In this document: positions 24,101 to 41,056 of the stretch, in pieces
Numbering within the stretch: the first letter of the stretch is position 1
Layout of the letters: the number at the start of each line of letters is the position of its first letter
Assembly: GCA_000711775.1 (NCBI GenBank)
Contig: ARYC01017170.1
Span: 1 to 64,000, forward strand
Length of the DNA: 64,000 nucleotides
Reading direction: 5' to 3'
Source of the DNA: Oxytricha trifallax
Taxonomy: Eukaryota; Ciliophora; Spirotrichea; Sporadotrichida; Oxytrichidae
Position numbers and translations under genes: made by a program
Notes under the pieces: model-generated
Seen by the model: only the letters and a program-made list of their open reading frames with translations
Database searches by the model: none
What the model was told of the DNA's origin: nothing

Positions 24101-25342
24101 GCAGATCTATCCAGATCTGCTAAATCTAGTCAATTTGCATTAAGAGTAGAAAAAATGATTGACTTCTCTGGCATTTCTTAATCATAGAAGTTTGAATAGA
24201 AATTCTAAGCAGGTGAGGAATCCAGATTTAGGAAGCAGAGCAGAAGGTAGTCAGAGTATTTATAATCTACCTAAACTGTTAATTTGATTGGACCATCAAA
24301 CGATTAACCCATTTCAATTATGATGATTCAATAGGATTCAGGAGATCAAACTTTTACAAATTTCCGAAACTTATAGTTCTCTAAAAATGAATACAAAAGC
24401 GCCATGTTTCCTACTGAAAATATAAACTATTAAATTTTATTTCTTAAAACATTTTTTAACTAAGTCATTCATGAATCTGAGCAAGAAGATTGCTCAAGTA
24501 GTCGCAGATTAACTGTTGATGAAAAGGACAGCGATAAAGATGAGGAATTTAAAGTTTATCATTTTAGAGAAAGAGATAATCAGTTAAGCAACCTTCACAA
24601 GAATAACCACAGGTTCAATAAACTAGGGACCATCTAGGAAGAGGCCTTTGGTAAATCAAGAGAAGAAAATGACTTGTTGATACCAGACCATATCTAAATT
24701 GAAGATAATTCAAATTCATTAATAGATAAATCGAAAGCTGAAGGGCATAAGCTTTCAAAGTTAAATAGCTCTTTAAGCAGAAAGCTAAAGAGTTAATCAA
24801 GTTAAACCCTTATAAATCTCGGAATGGATAGCAAAGCGAATTTGTTGTTCGCTTAAGACTAAAGCTTGAATGCTTAAGAAAGTCCTGACAAAAAATGTAG
24901 TCATAAGGATTCAAGTTAGTGCCACCATATTATAGAACCACAAGTGTAAAACTAAAATAATCACATTTCCCCAAGTTTTAGAGTTAAATCGTTTGACAAA
25001 AGACTGGAAATGTTCAAAGTCAACCCAATTCAGTATTCTTTGTTAAATTTGATATTTTAATTGGTAAGTTAAAATTGAATGTAGATCTCTTCGAAAAATT
25101 CTAGATCAGATCCAAATCTTAACAATAAAATTGACCACTCTTTTGACACTTAAGAGGCTTAAAGAGAGCTAGATAACATGCTTTTGTCCAAACGAGAGCC
25201 AGATGTTCCCAAGTTATGCTCTTGTGAATTTGAATTTTTCTCTGCAAAATTCATTCTATAATATCTTTTGCATTTTTTTATATGGTAAAAAGGCTATAAA
25301 TATAATAAGGATAATAAATAATAAATATTTAAGTCTATATGA
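18139..25342 (+). CDS. hybrid histidine kinase HK1 (kinase part), heavily interrupted
   Basis: Coding blocks in order are: ATG 18139 (MEQLRNKFDEQERIQK) with two hydrophobic segments; TM block about 19670-19905 (GSSIMIIFMIITCIF); PAS-like region about 21030-21220 (NCSGKISYINEELKSFID); HisKA H-box at about 21655-21710 (AVSHEMLTPLNSIIGLSG); HATPase G1 (IKDTGEGM) near 23240 and G2 (GIGLGLSICNELV) near 23350; then about 580 Ser/Gln-rich linker residues ending PKLCSCE at 25228. AT-rich gaps (about 19911-21030 in part, 21720-22600, and 22790-23090) are IESs or introns. No receiver domain follows; the last codons run to TGA 25340-25342. The orphan receiver at 36977-37475 (-) joins in frame via TTGTGAA. 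Role: phosphorelay signalling. Confidence 0.85.
18965..19370. mobile_element. TA-flanked palindromic MITE/IES, copy 2 (in HK1)
   Basis: This 406-bp palindrome has the same termini (TTGTAGGAATACATT; right end CCAACAA with one change) and TA flanks at 18963-18964 and 19371-19372. It lies between the first HK1 block and its TM block. It is the most diverged of the three copies. I could not prove a restored frame here because the flanks are AT-rich and may be intronic. Confidence 0.85.
21720..22600. other. AT-rich interruption inside HK1 HisKA domain
   Basis: About 880 bp with stops in all frames separate LNSIIGLSG from DFIDLMNILKGNLKLNNA. No inverted repeat or ORF is visible. Probably one or more IESs; the pointer was not resolved. 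Confidence 0.55.
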
Positions 25343-25399
25343 TAAGACTGTAAATTAATGAGAGCTTTAAATATAATATAATTAACATTAGACTAAATA

Positions 25400-30497
<5,098 letters not shown>

Positions 30498-30701
30498 TAG
30501 TCTGGTATGATTTCCTTATCAAAGTAATTAAAATCTCACTTAGAAAAACTACTTTATATAATTAGCTTAGCTTGAGTTTTACTTTAAATATAGTAAATTA
30601 AAATCTATTTAAGAATTACTTTAAACTAAACATGCATTCTATTTTATAAACCAAACATGACACATTTTTTAAGTTAATATAAATTTGATAGGTTAATCCT
30701 T

Positions 30702-31100
30702 TCAGATACTTCTCTCTGATTTTTGATCTTCTTCTTCTAATCTCTCATGAATGATATGATTTCTATTGAATGCATTTTCTGCCTTGTCGCTCTTTTGAAC
30801 ATCCTCTATTGCGTCTGGGAGCTGCAGTTCAAGCCACTTCCCTTGCTCACCTCCCACTAACTCAACTTACTTTGTTCTATAGAATCTCTGATTTTCTGCC
30901 TCAATAAACCTTCTAAAGGGACTGTTCCTATAGTTGTAATCTTGCTTGATCTCAAGGCCATGCATGAAATAGTAGAGCTTTTTGAAATAGATGATTTCTA
31001 TGCCCAAGAAGATTAGGTTGAACAGAGCAAGTTAAAGTACAAGGAGTGCTACATACGCGAAAATTATGCAAACCAGGATGTTCAGAAGTCTCAAGCCAAC
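30702..31100 (-). CDS. membrane protein, 3' part only
   Basis: About 130 codons are open on the minus strand, ending in TGA 30702-30704. Two adjacent hydrophobic segments (LLNILVCIIFAYVALLVL, LALFNLIFLGIEIIYF) are followed by a soluble tail with RRFIEAENQRFYRTKQVE, GGEQGKWLELQLPDA and RLEEEDQKSERSI. Codon use and composition look genuinely coding. No start codon is found upstream: the reading ends near 31100, right where the divergent EF-hand gene also lacks a start. The 5' exon or MDS is therefore elsewhere. No family is recognised. It ends about 200 bp from the end of HK2, tail to tail. Confidence 0.65.
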
Positions 31101-31139
31101 TCTTAAATGGTAAATTTTAACTTTTTTAAATTATTTAAT

Positions 31140-34100
31140 TAATACGTGCTTAAAGAATGCATAATCTGAGAAATTTATCCAATCTATACTATAATCAAAT
31201 TAAACTTAGTCTCAGTTTGGCTTATCAACTCTTTAAGGGTTAAGTTTAACAAGTTAATAACTACCATAGGAAAAGTTGATTGAAGTTTTAAGGTAAATCA
31301 GATAAGAAATGAATGCTTAAAATATTAATGACAAATAACTCTTCAAATTTATTGATAAAAATGGAACAGGATTCATTAATTTCACTGATTTTTCTGAGCA
31401 ATTAAATAAGATAGTTTTTATATATTTAATATTTTAATAATAACTTATAGAAAACCTAATATATTTTTTTAGAGTTTCTATTGCACACAACATAAAAGAA
31501 AAATTATTTGCATTTATGGATAGAAACTCAACAGGACTTGTGAACTAATTAGACTTCGAAAAGTTTATTAGGTATCAAGGGGACAGTAGTTCATAGGATG
31601 ACCAAACCTAATAAAACCCAAAAAAATAATATTAAGATTCCTTTTCAAATGAATAAAGGAACATTGAACAAATCAAAATGTATGCTTAGCAAGAAAATTT
31701 AGATGCAAATTAACTATTCAAATTGCTAGATTAAAATTTCGATGGTGAAATTTGTGAATAAGATTTGCAAAATTTTATGGAATAAGTTTTGAAAATTAAA
31801 GAGGAAGTTCCATCAAGTTCAATTCAAAGAATGATCAAATTAATAAGTGCTAGTAAAAGTGAAAGGCTTATTAAAGCTGACATTTTCAATCTAATGAATA
31901 AACAACTCTTTCATAATCATACTTTAATAACTAAATTTTAACAATCAAAATCTAGTGTGGGCTTGAGGTCGTAATCATAAATTAATTCAAAAGTATAAAC
32001 CAGCATTTAACTTGAATTTGATTGGAGATTAAGTGCTGTTTAACAAATAAAAAACTATATTACATCAGTTTATTAAGATTTAAAGGTAGCCTTTGAAGAC
32101 TTTAGTGAATACAAAAATCAGATAACCTATCATTAATTCAAAAAGACGATAGAAAAAAGAGATTTATTAAAAGGATTCAATTTAAGCATACAATTACTTT
32201 AAGAGCTGTTTGCTTTCTTAGACCCTCATAAAAAAGGATACTTGACTTTGCAAGATTTTAAAATACATTTTGATATAAATAGAGAGGAGAATGTCGATCA
32301 AAATTTGCAGAAACATTTTGAGAGTTTGAAGCATTAGATATAAACAGGATTTGCAGATGTATACGCTGCATTAAAAATATCTTATTTGCTAAAGTAAACC
32401 AATAAATATTTTTTAATAGTATTTTAATTATTATTTTTTTTTGCATTCAATTACTTTAAATGTTTCAAATAAAACGCATTAGAGTCAAAATCTCCTAAAC
32501 TTTAATTGAGACCTTAGCTTTCTCAAACAATCAGTCATTCTCTGTTCACCCCTTAAAAATAATCGGAGAAATAAAAACAAGCATTTGATCCATAGCAGAA
32601 TATAATAAAAGAATTCGAATTTACCAAAGCAGTAAGGTCATTAATTTCTTCAAATATTTAAGACAAAGATATCTAAAAACTTTGGCTTCATGTTCTTAAT
32701 AAATCAACATAAATAAAGAATACATAATAAAAGAGCCGTCTCATTTCTCAAGCACAAACCGTTGAGAAATCCTATTTAGATCAGAATTCTTTTAAACTTC
32801 TTTACGCAGATTTGGAATTTATAGGCGATTCTACTTAAAGTTACCTTAGCATGAGCAAATCAGCAAGTACAAATAACAGTAGACTTAAAAGTTTCTTCTC
32901 TAAAAATTCTGTGCCTAATTTATCAATACAGAATGATTCGACTAATCAATATAACAGTGTTTATGGAGTGTAAACTTAGAAATAAATTCGAAATCAAAGT
33001 CACAGGAATCTTCGAAGCTTCCTATAGTCCTATTAAGAATCTGGATTAAATTCAATATAGCTGTATTTATATAAATAAGACACTGAGTATATTTAAATTA
33101 TTATAAGAGATCTTAAAGGCAGTACTAAAATATTTTCGACTCATTTAGATATTTTCCAAAAATTTAGGGATTAATTAAACAGAAACCAAAAGTTAGATTT
33201 TACAAAAGAAATCAAATCTATTTTGGAAAATAAGTAGAGCTTGAATAAATAAGTTTTCTCAAATATTCTCAACAAATACAATGTAAAACTGGAGATATCG
33301 GAAATTGATATATTTTAATTCGTATTTATATATTTTATTATGATAGCCTTTTCAAAAGAGTCTTTAACGAAGACACAAAATAAATAGATTTAAATCAATT
33401 GAGCAATGTACTAAAAATAAGGTAAACATCTATTTTAAGACTTAATTTTTTGAATTATAGCGAAAGTGATATTTTAATCGAAAACAGACTTTAAAATAAA
33501 ATGAGAGAAATATCCTAGCTTATAAAAGATGCTTTTACCTCTTCAGATGATGCTTACAGGATGGTAAAAAAACCTATTGTAATATTTACTTTTAATAGTT
33601 TGATTCTTAAAAAATTGGAAAATTGAACTTCATTGATTTCCAAAAGATGATAATCAAGTTGTACGAAGTAACTAAACAATAGGACAAGACTCCAAATTTT
33701 TCAATGATTAAGGATATTTTCGATTAGATAGATTGCAATAAGGATCAACTCTTAGAAAGACAAGAATTTACCTAGGCTTTTGAAAAATACACAAAACCTC
33801 ATATAAGTCAATTAAATTTGAATAAATTGAAATAAGCTTATCAATAGAAAAGCATGATAACTTTGCGAACGAATGATACATCATCTAAAAATAATATTTC
33901 ATAATACAATACTTAGTCCCTTTAGACTCCTTCTATATTTAATAATAACAGTGTGAGTGGAGAGAGAAATTAATACTCTTAGGGGAAATAACTAAGTTAA
34001 GATGATTTGCAAACTATCATAGCTAAGAATAGGAAGCTAATTTATAAAATTAAATTATGTTTATTCGTATTATTATTATTATTATTATTAATATAGATTA

Positions 34101-34564
34101 TAAAATAAATAGATAAATTTAATAAATTGTTATTTTTTTAAAAGTAATAAATACAAATTTTATTTTACTTCCATTTATAAATTACTTTATTTATTATATT
34201 TATATAATTTATTTCAAAAATATTGCTAATTTAAGATCAAGTTTCAAAAAAAGAAAAATTCATGCCTAAAGAGGCTTAGAAGAACTTGTAAATTATAAAA
34301 TAAGAAAAATAAAATGATTAGATTGCACATTTATGGAATGTTTTGCAAGTCATAAGTTAAATCATTTAAGGCTAAGACAAAAGAATATATTCATTAATTC
34401 AGCCATTTATCGTGGGTGATGGAAATTAGCAGGCTTTAGAAGTAAATGGAAATAGATAAATAAATTCAATGACAAAAGTTGAATATTTAGATCTTGGAAG
34501 ATTACTTAAAAACATGAAAGAAAGAGTAAATGGAATCAACACATTCCCTAAAATACTGTTATGA
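31140..34564 (+). CDS. EF-hand protein
   Basis: Calmodulin-type Ca2+-binding loops are visible: DKNGTGFINFTDF (about 31345), MDRNSTGLVNQLDF (about 31520), DQNFDGEICEQDL (about 31735) and DPHKKGYLTLQDF (about 32225). Ser/Gln-rich linkers separate them. More divergent EF-like segments follow near 33600-33800 (DQIDCNKDQLLERQEFTQ). The C-terminal block is MPKEAQKNLQIIKQEKQNDQ..NGINTFPKILL with TGA 34562-34564. AT-rich breaks (31418-31477, about 32400-32460, about 33310-33340 and about 34060-34220) are IESs or introns. The first is resolved by pointer AGTTT. The start codon was not identified. Probably a Ca2+-sensing cytoskeletal or ciliary protein; that is inference. Confidence 0.8.
31418..31477 (+). 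other. 60-bp IES in EF-hand gene, pointer AGTTT
   Basis: AGTTT occurs at 31413-31417 and 31473-31477. Joining gives ..EQLNKI-VSIAHNIKEK.. in frame. Confidence 0.8.
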
Positions 34565-34679
34565 TCTAATATTAATTATTAATCAGATATTTTTACAAAT
34601 CAAAATTTGTATTGAACACTGCTATGATAATTAGTGGGATGTATATGAAATTAATTAAATTAATAAATAAATCATTAGT

Positions 34680-35933
34680 TTTCATCTCCTTCAGGGCTTT
34701 TTAAGTTTTTTTATTTTTCCTTTTCGTTAATTACATTTTATAATTCTCTAACTGCTTAGAGCGAAAAACTTGGCTTAACTCTATAAAGAATAAAATAATA
34801 GTTCTTTTATCTTACTTTATTTCTTTTGATAGAATTCGATGTGCCACAGTATCTTTTTCTATGCCTCTCATGTACATTTCCATATCTCCCTAGCATTTAC
34901 TCATTTTCTATATAAAAGATTTGTGATTAATATAAATAATTTTACCCAGTATTTGAATATATCATAAACGACATCAGCTGAGGCATCTGTCTTGAACATG
35001 TTTGGATTAGTAGCATATTTTACAAACTTATAGTCAAGACTAAAAAAGGCTGCTTTAATTTCTTTTCCAGAGGGAGGATCTCTAATCTTCAAAGTTTTGT
35101 ATATATTTATGCTGTCATATCCCAAGAGATAGGATCTCAAAATAAAGTCTTTATTCAAGAGACTAACGTACTCAATACACTGTTTAAATAAGAGATCTGG
35201 CTTTGACTATTTTAAAAGTTCGGCTTCCATTTAGCCTTTTAACTTAGGGATAAAATTTATATCATAAAGTGGTTAGCCATAAAATGGCCCGTAAAATGCT
35301 AGATTTCCATCACAGCATGAACACTTTGAGGGTACAGAGAGCTTATTATGACGGTATAAATTGTCGGGCTAGTAATACCATCCTAATCTTAAAACAAAAA
35401 ACTAATGAATAAATCTGTGAATGTAAAAAGCATCACATTCCCAGCAAGTGTTTACCACTAAATCTTAAACTATGGGAGCTTCGTAGGGATCTTTAGTTTT
35501 ATTTTTCAATTGACAATATAGGGTAATACTCTGATCTTGTATCATAGGCATTAAAACTTTTAGTTCCTTCCCACTCTGTCTAGCTATTTGGGATATTAAA
35601 TTGAAATTAATTAAAAATATCTTCCTCATAATACTTCTAGCTGCCATCTATAAAATAACTTAATTCAAATGCTCAAAACTTACTTCCTAAGAATGTACTC
35701 TATTAAAGGGTAGTACAACACTGCCAAAATGTTGGTAAAATTCTCTATCAATAAAATCTTTGAAGCATTAGCTAAATTTAAAAATGAAAAGTGTATCCTC
35801 TTAGTTTTTGTTAAAACTATTTGCCTAAAACGTTAAGTCAATAATTCTTGGGGTTGGATCAATATCATTTCCTAAACTTTTGAATGTAATTACTTCCTTG
35901 TCAAATGGCACTTTATCAATAATTTGTTTCATT
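34680..35933 (-). CDS. TRM1: TRM1-like tRNA (guanine-N2) methyltransferase, C-terminal half, divergent
   Basis: TRM1 enzymes dimethylate G26 of tRNA. On the minus strand, blocks matching the family order are HSQEMAARSIMRKIF (cf. CHEMALRILL), a four-Cys zinc region with CWECDAF and CSCCDGNLAFYGPFYGQPLYD (cf. CPVCG..GP.W..P.HD), PPSGKEI, and NPNMFKTDASADVVYDIFKYW (cf. the KTDAP..WDIMRCW signature). Introns are inferred before MAARS (about 35650-35690) and at 34908-34945. The ORF begins at ATG 35933, but the upstream SAM-binding half (FYN.VQ.NRD, DPYG) is not recognisable, so the protein is N-terminally divergent, truncated, or missing segments located elsewhere. It converges on the EF-hand gene. 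Confidence 0.65.
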
Positions 35934-36160
35934 ATTGCTGGATTTATAAAAAATTAATTAATTATACTTAAACTTTTTCATTATTTGAAATAGAGCTAGA
36001 AATTTTAATATGTTGCAAAGAATTTTTTCATTTTATATGCATTTTTAATTTAGTATTTTTATAAAATTTCTTCCACACTTGGTTTTTAATTCTTAAAAAA
36101 TTTTAAGATCTAAATTTGCCTATATATGATCTTTTAATTTTAATATAAAATAAGTTTAGC

Positions 36161-36777
36161 TCAAAATTTTATTTTATCTTTAATTTAACATTAATTAAAG
36201 CTCCATCTCCTATCTTCCTAAATAATAAACATAAGTATTTATTTAACTTTGAATCTATGACTATACAAGTTCATCTGTTCATAATTGAGACAAGTTTATA
36301 CTTACACAGTAACTTGATTTCTATGTTTTCCATAGAAGTCTTGATCTCTTTTGAATGCATCATAATCTTTATTAAGAACAGTAAAAATATGTTAATTCAA
36401 TTTAGCTTTGTGAAATTCAGTGATTTATTTGAATTCTTTCTAACTTCCCTATTTATAAGTATCTTTCCTTTGCATTTGGACTATGCTCTTAAAGGTTTTC
36501 TTTTATTTCTATGGTTCTAAATTCTTATTTGAAAACAAATTATTTTCGTAAAAGCTTGGGATTTCCTTATTAAAATCTATCTTCTATATCAACTCATCGA
36601 TTTTATTATCTTTTTTAATTTTATCCTTTGGATCTATAAACAAGTTTCTTGCGCTATTATTGCCAAATATGTATTTATTTTATCTAAAAGTGGATGAACT
36701 TTGCTATTAAGTCAATCTAAGAAACCTTTTGGAATCTTAAGCGAAACTATAATAGAGTAGAGAATTTATGGCTTTCA
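36161..36777 (-). CDS. small basic protein, possibly mitochondrial, unrecognised
   Basis: From ATG near 36777 on the minus strand an open frame of about 190 codons starts MKAINSLLYYSFAQDSKRF. The N-terminus is rich in Ser/Arg/Lys without acids, like a mitochondrial presequence. Later parts are NNSARNLFIDPKDKIKKDNK, FNKEIPSFYENNLFSNK and KDYDAFKRDQDFYGKHRNQ. Gln is encoded by TAA/TAG. A short AT-rich GT-AG-like segment near 36215-36245 may be an intron before the last residues, so the end is approximate. No family is recognised. Confidence 0.55.
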
Positions 36778-36976
36778 TTTAATTTATAAATGTATTACTT
36801 AATGAGATAGTTGATTTTTAAAACTTACAAATTAAAGCATGAGTGAACATTTGAAAGTTAAAATGAAAATTAATAATTAAAATGTAGTCTAGAAATTTAT
36901 TATACATTTGCACAGTATAAATTATAATACTTAAGACAAATTGTTTACATTTATAAATAGGTGGCGATTGAGCTTT

Positions 36977-37475
36977 TCATTGCTAAACTGTTCTATAGTA
37001 GAAATATTAGTCAATTACTTTTCCTAAAGCTTCGAAATTTATTGGCTTGTGAAGAACCTCTTTCATGCCGACTTTATAGCATTTCTTTATGTTTGTGTCA
37101 TTTATTAATACTATCAAACTATTTATGAAAGATTCTAGTATAAATGGGAATTTAAAATTTACAAAAGCTGTAATTGCTACGATAAAAAGCTGGTCTCCGT
37201 TTGGATAGTGTCCTTCAGGAAAAACATTCCAAAATTTTTGTAAGATTATAGCAGTCGCGTCATATCCATCCATAACCGGCATATTTAGATCCATCAGCAC
37301 AAGCTTGTACTTTAAGTTACAGCATTTCTTAAGCAAGTTCTTTTGAAACATGTTCACTGCCTCTTAGCCGTTTAAAGCACGATCAACAGTGACTTGGAAA
37401 AACTATTTCAGTATGAGTTCAAGCGGCAGGAGATTAAACATATTATCGTCGACAATCAATATCTGAGTTTCACAA
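36977..37475 (-). CDS. response-regulator receiver domain (inverted segment, probable end of HK1)
   Basis: The minus strand encodes a complete receiver: ETQILIVDDNMFNLLPLEL (acidic pocket DD), LVLMDLNMPVMDGYDATA (phospho-Asp), AITAFV (Thr/Ala switch) and EVLHKPINFEALGK (conserved Lys-Pro), with TGA 36977-36979. A 57-bp IES (37105-37161, pointer TAAAT) interrupts it. No kinase precedes it; upstream of 37475 the reading (FLCYC) decays into AT-rich DNA. The sequence TTGTGAA at 37469-37475 (on this strand) is also at 25222-25228 in HK1, where the kinase coding stops. Joining there gives PKLCSCETQILIVDDN in frame. Confidence 0.85.
37105..37161 (-). other. 57-bp IES in receiver segment, pointer TAAAT
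   Basis: ATTTA (plus strand) occurs at 37100-37104 and 37157-37161. Deletion gives AITAFVNDTNIKKCYKVGM, the normal beta4-alpha4 spacing of a receiver. Confidence 0.8.
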
Positions 37476-37688
37476 TAGCATAAAAAATTTATTAAGTTAG
37501 ATTTGGATATTTTATGAATTGATGTTAATTTTGATGCTAATTTAATAAGATTTAGGTAAACTGTGAAATAAAATTTATGGTCACAAATTAGTATCAAACG
37601 TCGACACTTTACTGAATGAATTGATTAAAGAGGTAATAACTTAGGATTTGTACTTAAATTTTAATAAAATAAATTGCTATAAAATAGG

Positions 37689-40600
37689 ATGAAAAGATTC
37701 TTCGCTAAAAAAGTCTCCGAACAAGGAAACAAATCACAATTGTAACACACAGTCCAGAGATCCTTCGCCAGTGGTCCTCAGAAAAACCCTTACGCCAGCG
37801 TACTTTCAAATCTTTCAGTCGGAAATCAAAAGTATTCTTTATATAACTTGCCAGCCTTGCAAGATAAGCGCATCGGTAAGTATCAAAATTTAATGATTCC
37901 TATCATTCATTTCCTTAAATCAATTAAAATTTAAAGTATCACACTCGAGCATTCTTGGTTTCATGATTAGCTAACTTTTTATGTCTTAGAGAGATTGCCA
38001 TACTCAATCAGAGTATTGCTTGAGTCAGCAGTCAGAAACTGCGATGAGTTCAGCGTTAAGTAGAAAGATGTCGAGAGGATTCTTGACTGGGTCAACACTT
38101 CACAGAAAGACGTTGAGATCCCATTCAAACCAGCCAGAGTTATTCTTCAAGACTTCACGTAAGGACCTGCAGATTATTTTATTAAACTATTAAATTAATT
38201 AATATATATAGTGGTGTCCCAGCAGTCGTTGATTTGGCAGCTATGAGAGATGCTATTAAGAGACTTGGCGGAGATCCATTAAAAATTAACCCATTGTGCC
38301 CAGTCGACTTGGTCATTGATCACTCAGTTCAAGTTGATATCGCAGGTACTAAGGATGCAAGAGAAAAGAATGAAGCTCTTGAATTCGATAGAAACAGAGA
38401 GAGATTCCAGTTCTTGAAGTGGGGTTCTAAAGCCTTCAACAACTTCAAAATTGTACCACCAGGTTCAGGTATTGTTCATTAAGTGAATCTTGAGTACTTG
38501 GCTAGAGTCGTATTCAACCAAGATGGTCTTTTATATCCAGATTCAGTTGTTGGTACTGACTCACACACTACTATGATCAATGGTCTAGGTGTTGCCGGTT
38601 GGGGAGTCGGAGGTATTGAAGCCGAATCAGTTATGCTCGGTGAGGTTATTTCCATGGTCCTACCATAAGTTGTTGGTTTCAAGTTTACAGGTCAACTTTA
38701 AAAGCATGTTACTGCTACAGATCTAGTCCTTACTTGCACTTAAATCTTGAGAAAGAGAGGAGTTGTAGGAAAATTCGTTGAGTACTACGGTCCAGGTGTT
38801 AAAACCTTGACACTTGCTGACAGAGCTACAATTAGTAACATGGCCCCAGAATACGGTGCTACCATGGGTTACTTCCCAGTAGATGATCAAACTCTTAACT
38901 ATTTAAGACTTACTGGAAGAGATGAACAATAAGTGAAAACAATTGAGAGCTACCTCAGACAGCAAAACATGTTTGTCAAACACGATGGTTCCCAATAAGA
39001 TCCAGAATTCTCAGGTGAAGTTATTGAGCTCGACTTATCATCAGTTCAACCATCACTTGCCGGCCCTAAGAGACCTCATGATAGAGTCAACCTTTCAGAT
39101 ATGAGAACTGACTTCACCACATCTCTCACCAGTAAAGTAGGATTCAAGGGATATGGTCTTCCATAAGAATACATTTTAATTAATATATTTACAAAAACAC
39201 ACCAAGACTGTTGCTAAAATCAACTACTAAGGCAAGGACTACGAACTTACTCATGGTTCAGTCGTTATCGCTGCTATTACTTCCTGTACTAATACATCAA
39301 ACCCAGATGTTATGCTTGCTGCTGGTATTCTTGCTAAGAATGCTGTTGAAAGAGGACTTTCAGTAAAGCCATATATTAAGACTTCATTAAAAACTTCAAT
39401 TTTTATTCTTAATTATAGAATTAAAAAACATAATCTTTATTTGAAAAGTTAAAATGTACTTTAAGAAAGACTTACTCATATTTTATATTTATGTTATCAT
39501 TTTAATTTTAGATTTAAGCATTATAATTATGACTATGTGAGTTCACATAAAACAAGATTCTTTTTAAAATAAGAATAAATAAACACTAAAAATAATAATT
39601 TATTTTTAAGGATTGTTTATTGTCACCAGGTTCTGAAGTTGTTTCAGCCTATTTCGGTGAAGCTGATGTTTAAAAGTATCTCGATCAACTTGGTTTCACA
39701 ACTGCAGGTTATGGTTGCATGACATGCATTGGAAATTCAGGAGAGATTCCAAAGGAAGTACAAGATGCTATTGTTGATAAAGATCTCGTTGCTGCTGCAG
39801 TACTTTCAGGAAACAGAAACTTCGAAGGTAGAGTTCATCCAAACACCAGAGCAAACTATCTTGCTTCCCCACCTCTTGTTGTTGCTTACGCACTTGCTGG
39901 AAGAGTTGACATTGACTTCGAGAAGGAACCACTCGGCATAGATAAGCAAGGAAAAGAAGTTTTCCTGAGAGATATCTGGCCAGATAGAAAATGTTTATAA
40001 ATTTGCCTTCTTTTTTTATAGACCAGTTGTTACTGGTGTTTCAGGCAAGGTTATCACCCCAGAAATGTTCAAGAAGATCTATGGTAACATCCTTCAAGGA
40101 AGCAAAAGATGGTAAGAACTAGACGCAGGCACTGGTACTCTTTATTCATGGGATGCTAGCTCCACTTACATTGCCAACCCACCCTTCTTCTCCTCAACTC
40201 AGAAGGACCCACAACCAATTAAGGACATTAAGGAGGCTAACTGCCTCTTGAATATGGGTGATTCAATTACTACTGATCATATTTCCCCAGCAGGTAAAAT
40301 CGCTAACAACTCACCAGCTGCTAGATTCTTGAAGGATAAGGGTGTATAACCAGTAGACTTCAATACTTATGGTGCTAGAAGAGGAAACTTTGAAGTTATG
40401 GCAAGAGGTACTTTTGCCAACACTAGACTCATCAACAAGATGATGGATAATGTTGGTCCACAAACTGTACATGTTCCCTCAGGCCAAAAGATGGCTGTAT
40501 GGGATGCTGCAGAGAAATATATGAAAGAGGGTAAAGACACTATTATCTTGGCTGGTCAAGAGTATGGATCAGGTTCCTCAAGAGATTGGGCTGCCAAGGG

Positions 40601-40916
40601 TCCTTATCTTCAAGGTGTCAAGGCAGTTGTCGCTGAGAGCTATGAGAGAATTCATAGAAGCAACCTTGTTGGTATGGGTATCCTCCCACTCCAATTCAAG
40701 AAAGGAGAGAATGCCGACAGTCTCGGATTGAACGGTCATGAAACTTTCTCAATTGGCTTGAACGGTGGCAACTTGAAGGTTGGTTCAGAAATTGAAGTTA
40801 CAACAAACACTGGCAAAAAGTTCAACGCTGTTGTCAGAATCGATACTGACCCAGAACTCTAATATTACAAGAACGGAGGTATCTTACATTACGTTCTTAG
40901 AAAGCTCATGAAGTGA
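37689..40916 (+). CDS. ACO: aconitate hydratase (AcnA/IRP1 type), mitochondrial
   Basis: Converts citrate to isocitrate in the TCA cycle with a [4Fe-4S] cluster. ATG 37689 begins [21 protein letters not shown], a basic presequence suggesting mitochondria. Family motifs run in order: [50 protein letters not shown], the cluster ligands SCTNTSNP (about 39285) and [12 protein letters not shown] (about 39715), then [18 protein letters not shown] and [17 protein letters not shown]. Two introns (37876-37989, 38159-38211) and three IESs (39174-39201, 39389-39621, 39989-40022) are removed to leave 2766 nt, exactly 922 codons including TGA 40914-40916. Segments are in order (not scrambled). No defect is seen. 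Confidence 0.98.
37876..37989 (+). other. spliceosomal intron 1 of aconitase
   Basis: GTAAGT..CTTAG, 114 bp. Joins DKRI to [10 protein letters not shown] in frame. Confidence 0.93.
38159..38211 (+). other. spliceosomal intron 2 of aconitase
   Basis: GTAAGG..ATATAG, 53 bp. Joins VILQDF-T-GVPAVVD in frame. Confidence 0.93.
39174..39201 (+). other. 28-bp IES in aconitase, pointer ACA
   Basis: ACA occurs at 39171-39173 and 39199-39201. The segment lacks GT-AG ends. Removal gives [18 protein letters not shown] in frame. Confidence 0.85.
39389..39621 (+). other. 233-bp IES in aconitase, pointer ATT
   Basis: ATT occurs at 39386-39388 and 39619-39621. Removal restores the conserved [16 protein letters not shown] motif. 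The inside is AT-rich with no ORF. Confidence 0.93.
39989..40022 (+). other. 34-bp IES in aconitase, pointer ATAGA
   Basis: ATAGA occurs at 39984-39988 and 40018-40022. Removal gives [17 protein letters not shown] in frame. Splicing as GT-AG would not keep the frame. Confidence 0.93.
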
Positions 40917-41056
40917 ACAAAGAATCTTTTCATCCCTCTCATTCATCCTGTTTGATGAATGAGTTTTGATTAAGCATAGAACTTATTAGTTTGTTTAGTC
41001 TTATTTAAATTTTTAATACAGTAAAATAAAAACTTATTTATTAAATTAAAAATAAA

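Noticed and set aside
38479..38682. Antisense open frame overlapping aconitase
   Set aside because: It lies opposite the conserved [16 protein letters not shown] region; codon constraint on the sense strand explains the openness.
39389..39621. Aconitase 233-bp gap as a spliceosomal intron
   Set aside because: No GT-AG pair at the borders keeps the frame, whereas the ATT direct repeat restores the conserved KTSLSPGS motif.
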